Assembly: GCA_033002965.1 (NCBI GenBank)
Contig: JAURVB010012865.1
Location: 124,001 to 188,000 of the forward strand
Length of the DNA: 64,000 nucleotides
Direction of reading: 5' to 3'
DNA from: Piper betle
Lineage: Eukaryota; Streptophyta; Magnoliopsida; Piperales; Piperaceae
Each line of letters begins with the position of its first letter. The first letter of the stretch is position 1. Below the pieces are notes generated by a model, which saw only the letters and a program-made list of their open reading frames with translations, searched no databases and was not told where the DNA came from. This document shows positions 60,501-64,000 of the stretch, piece after piece. Position numbers and translations under genes: made by a program.

Positions 60501-61060
60501 AAAAATCCCGTAAAATCAAACAACACCACAATATTATAATGATATGCTCTATGACTAACAACCCACCCAAACTGCCCGAACGTGTCCTAACGCGGTAAAC
60601 GGCCTAATACTAATTCTACGATCCACTATATATAAAAATAATAAAAAAAATGACTGGCATACTCTCATATATCTGATAACTCATTCTGTTCTGCTGTGTT
60701 CATGACGTTATCATCATATACTTGGGTACGCATGACCCTCATAGCTCATACACGCGACTGGCATCGGCTCGGTACACGTGTCCTGAAACTGACTCAACTC
60801 GAAAAAATAACGGTCGACCCGACCGGTTCTGAATATAAAACCCTAACTCGAATCGTGGGTTTTACACACACCCCAGAATGGTCGAGGGGAACGGCGGGAA
60901 GCCAGGGGGAGGGGGGTAGTGGCTGCGGGCAAGGGTGATGGGGGGAGAAAGAGCTGTGAGGGCCATTGGATTGAAATCCAATGGTCCCCTTCCTATGAGT
61001 TGCCCCTGCACTGCCAAACAGGGCAGTGCATAGCAGCATCATAATATATATTATATATAT
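57560..61060. mobile_element. Fold-back (long-TIR) element bisected by a long LTR
   Basis: Left arm about 57560-57860 and right arm about 60870-61060 are inverted copies. GTTGGATTTCAATCCAACAG (left) faces CATTGGATTGAAATCCAATG (right). Further out, GATGCTGCCCTGGTTGGCGG faces the complement of CTGCCAAACAGGGCAGTGCA. The arms continue inward as C-rich (left) and G-rich (right) sequence up to the LTR borders, so little unique interior existed before the LTR inserted. This suggests a MULE-type or fold-back element. Outer ends and TSD are unresolved. Confidence 0.6.
57870..60866 (+). mobile_element. Long LTR, family L, copy 4 (2997 bp)
   Basis: The most complete copy: TGTAACACCCCAAATCCGG at the start and GTGGGTTTTACA at the end. 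Landmarks shared with copies 2 and 3 include the 'gtacgtgcagtcggtttctccatc' segment (about 58938), 'gctcctactccgtacctacacat' (about 59269), a GC-rich block (about 59690-60390) and 'tatcatcatatacttgggta' (about 60709). No clear 5-bp duplication is seen in the C-rich flanks (CCCCC left, CACAC right). There is no coding interior. Confidence 0.75.
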
Positions 61061-61074
61061 ATGAGAGGCACTTA

Positions 61075-62235
61075 CTTGCATAATCTGGGATGTCCTTATG
61101 ATCAGATAGCCCAAATTCTATGAAAAAAATCCCCCCTCCCCTCCTCCCCCCCCTTCGACTCCGACTACAAGGATAGCCCACATTCTCGAGTCCCGCTGCA
61201 GCGCCCAACTCCCCCTTCGACTCCGACTCCGACTCCTTTGATTTCTCCTCTAGCTCCGACAACGACAGTGACACTAACAAAACCCATAGCTTCCATCGCC
61301 TCATGTCCAATGGCGTCGGTCTCAATGGGATTGGGCAGCATGGCAACAGTGGTAGGATCGGTTGCCAAGGAGGGGGGGGCGTCCACAGGGGGAGGAGGGG
61401 GGAGCGCCCGCGAGCGGGGGAGGGGGAGCATCCTTGGGCGGGGGAGGGGAGCATCCGTGGGTGGGGGAGGGGGTCGTCCGCAGGCGGAAGGGGGGGGGCA
61501 TCCACAAGCTGGGGCATCCGCTGTTAGGGGAGGAGGTGAGCGTCTGCAGTGGGGGAGGGAGTCATCACAAGTGGAGCAACCGGCAGGGGTGGCGGACGCT
61601 GCTGGACGGCTGGGTTGAGGGGGAGCGGGGAAGGAGTCGCGGGTGGTGGGGTCGAGGGGAGTGAGGAGGGTTGGCAGGGGGCGTCCGTGGAGGGGAAGGG
61701 GGTGAGCTGGGTAGAGGAAGGAGTCACGGGCTACCTCCCCCTCCCCTCCGTCCCATCGCCGCTGCCACCCCCTCCTAGTCTTGCCACCCACGATGACTCC
61801 CTCCCCCACCGCGAATGCTCCCCCCTCCCTTGGCCACAAGAGCTCCCCCTCCTCCGCCTATAGACACCCCCCCTCCCCTGCGGCCGATCCCTTTTACGCC
61901 ACCCATGACTCCCTCCTCTACCCCACTCCCCTCCCCCATCATGGATGCCCCCGCCACCCCTCCCTGCTCCCCCTTGACCCCGCCGTCTCGTCGCAGCTGC
62001 CACCTCTCCCTCAACCCTTCTGTCCCGTGGTGGCCGCCACCTCACCCTCGACCATTCTGTCCCGTGGCGGCTGCCACCCCTCCCAGTTGCGCCGCCTGCA
62101 ATGACTCCCTCCCCTGTCGCAGATGCCCCCGTCCCTCGCCGGCCCGACGATGGCCGGAACCTGGCTCCCAAAGGTTGTAGAATTTTTTTTCATTAAACCT
62201 GGGCCTTCCGATTATAAAGACGGCCCAAATTAGAG
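61075..62235. repeat. GC-rich block between inverted AT-rich ends
   Basis: The left edge ('gcataatctgggatgtcc...gcccaaattctatgaaaaaaa') and the right edge (62168-62225, 'agaattttttttcattaa...gcccaaattagagcttgg') are diverged inverted copies. Between them, G-runs fill the plus strand from 61360 to 61735 and C-runs from 61736 to 62130, so the block is roughly self-complementary and rich in potential G-quadruplexes. ORFs on every frame here are Gly/Arg/Pro low-complexity. It is probably a second fold-back element. Confidence 0.5.
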
Positions 62236-63534
62236 CTTGGGGTAGGAAAATTTTCCTGCCTCTGTCTTATATAAACTTTACCCTATATATATTCTATAAT
62301 TTGAGATAAAATTAATTAGAAAAAATTAAGTAGTTTAATTTTGATTTAATTATATACTAAAGAGTATGTTTGGGAACAAAATTATTATATTATAATGTAA
62401 AAATATCATTATAATATAATTACATTGATTATTTTTATATTTTTTAAATATTTTTATATTTTCAATAATGACTATATAAAAAATATATAAATTATTATAT
62501 TTAATATAAATTATCGAGTTTCGAATCGAATCGAGTTGAGCCAAAAGGATGTGTGCTCGTGCTCATGCTCATTTGATTCGAGCCGAACTATAACTCGAAC
62601 GATATCAAGCTAATCGTAAAGTGAATTCAAGCTGGACTGAGGTATTAGCAACCCTACCACACACATCCTTAGAGGACTTGGTGGCTGGTGACCTAAGGTT
62701 GCTAATTGAGTTTGATTCATGTTGAAATATAAAATTTTAACACATGTCAAGTTCATAGACTTCGTTTTTATGTTTGGACTGTGAAAAAGAAAAAGAAATA
62801 AATGTCAAAAAATGTGCTTTTTCACATTTAAGTTTGTAAGAAAATATGGGTTGAAAAGTCCTTCATAACTAATTTTCCACTCAAAATACAAAAATACTGA
62901 TAAAAAATGAGAATAGTGTTTTGCAAATTTTCTTTTTTCTAACTAAACACATGAAAGAAAATAATATCAATATTAATTTCTTTTTTTTCTTAATTTCTTT
63001 TCTTCTTTCTTTCTTTCATAATGTATCAGACCAAAGGGACCCTAAGCTTAATAGGAGTTTGGATAAGTGAATGAAACATGTAGTGGAGAGTCGTATTTGG
63101 CAAAAAGAGACAACGGACAGCCTTTTCGTGCTTGAGGCTTTCTTTTCCACACAATATCCTGGGGGTTGGTAATGTATTGAGTCGAATCGAGACAAGTTCA
63201 AAAGTGTTTAAACTCGATTTATATATTTTTCGATTTAGCCGAGTTTAATAGGTTTTGAATTGAGTTTATTTTACATTCAACATCGAGCAGTTCAAGTTTT
63301 ATCTAATCTTATGCCACAATTTAATATAAAATTAATTTTAAAGAATTAAATAGCTTGAACTTCTAATCACAGAGAGCCACAACAGCCCTTTTTTTCTTTT
63401 TTCTTAAAGAGCCAATTAATTTGGCCCTCTCTAGAGCCAACGGCTCTCTAAGGCTCTATTAGAGAGAAAGAATTCTCTCTCTAATTTTTTTTCCAAAAAA
63501 TCTATAAATACTAATGAGTGTTAATGTAAAACCC
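62236..63534. other. AT-rich intergenic region with hAT-like relics
   Basis: At 62515-62665 words such as CGAATCGAGTTGAGCC and an ATTAGCAACCCTA end resemble hAT copy C. GGTTGCTAATTGAG recurs at 62697. A compact hairpin AGAGCCAACGGCTCT stands near 63434-63448. No gene seen. Confidence 0.35.
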
Positions 63535-64000
63535 GAGACTCGAGTCAGGGTTTTATAGTCGTTAGCCGGTCGGTTTGACCGTAGTTTGAGTCGGTTCAGC
63601 TTTCAGAACACGTGTGCGGGGCCGAGGCCGACCGTGCGCACGTGCTATGAGGGTTTATGTATACCCAAGTATCGATGATAGCGTCAGATACGCATCAGCA
63701 GACTGAGTTATCAGTAGATATAAGAGTATACAGTTGATGATTTTATTTTTTTTATGTTGTGACCGTAGAATTAGTTTAGGCCGAATAACGCATTAGGACG
63801 CGTTAGATGGTATTCGGGTGGGTTATTAGTTATACGACATGTCATTTGGATGTTGTGATATTTTGTTTGATTTTATGGGATTTTCCCAATTTTTCTAGAT
63901 TTTTCTAGGATTTATTCCGAGTTAGTTATCATTCTTGACTCGAGCCGGTGTCGAGTCAAGTCTTATTTACAACTTTGCCACCCCCTATACTTCTCATCTT
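63535..64000 (-). mobile_element. Long LTR, family L, copy 5 (cut by the window end)
   Basis: Begins TGTAAAACCCGAGACTCGAG, the inverted form seen in copy 3. It proceeds through 'acccaagtatcgatgatagc', an AT-rich part and 'tcgagtcaagtcttatttac', parallel to 60400-60866 read backwards. Confidence 0.75.

Noticed and set aside
61165..62193. Long Gly/Arg and Pro/Ser ORFs on all frames
   Set aside because: Artefacts of G-run and C-run DNA, which contains few stop codons.

Overview
This is a nuclear genome window from a flowering plant. The intron-rich genes are typical angiosperm ones: a plant oligosaccharyltransferase subunit, a strigolactone-pathway dioxygenase and the plant tepsin homologue. 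The rest is dense with plant retrotransposon and hAT relics. The strongly GC-biased second exon of CCD8 hints at a monocot, but I cannot name a species. I found no rRNA gene, intact tRNA gene, CRISPR array or bacterial-style operon.

Genes, left to right. (1) The last 30 codons of a monoacylglycerol-lipase-like hydrolase (+, 1-94). (2) A glutamate-rich single-pass membrane protein (-, 657-2293), broken by one frameshift as given. (3) A complete 23-exon STT3A, the catalytic subunit of oligosaccharyltransferase (+, 5623-16373, 783 aa). (4) A complete six-exon carotenoid cleavage dioxygenase 8 of strigolactone synthesis (-, 35463-40380, 559 aa). (5) A complete five-exon MTV1/tepsin-like ENTH/VHS adaptor of AP-4 and clathrin trafficking (-, 49958-56013, 706 aa). 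The exon models for genes 3 to 5 were built by hand from splice signals and family conservation, and each sums to a whole number of codons. The genes do not form a pathway. STT3A and MTV1 both act in the secretory system, CCD8 in the plastid.

Between the genes lie layered mobile elements, several dated relative to each other by target-site duplications (TSDs). About 19.45-21.06 kb is a TRIM-like element split by an hAT element, which itself carries a piece of a long LTR. About 21.46-34.02 kb looks like an old minus-strand Copia shell. It holds a 3.3-kb long LTR, a 2.1-kb hAT element with a perfect 8-bp TSD (itself holding a second hAT element with a tRNA-like insert) and a 1.6-kb solo LTR with a perfect 5-bp TSD. 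A long-LTR family with TGTAACACCCC...TTTTACA ends occurs five times (19.9, 21.6, 46.4, 57.9 and 63.5 kb). From 56.1 to 62.2 kb the sequence is GC-rich, with a fold-back element cut in two by one of these LTRs. Three small repeat families recur across the window, including inside introns of STT3A, CCD8 and MTV1.
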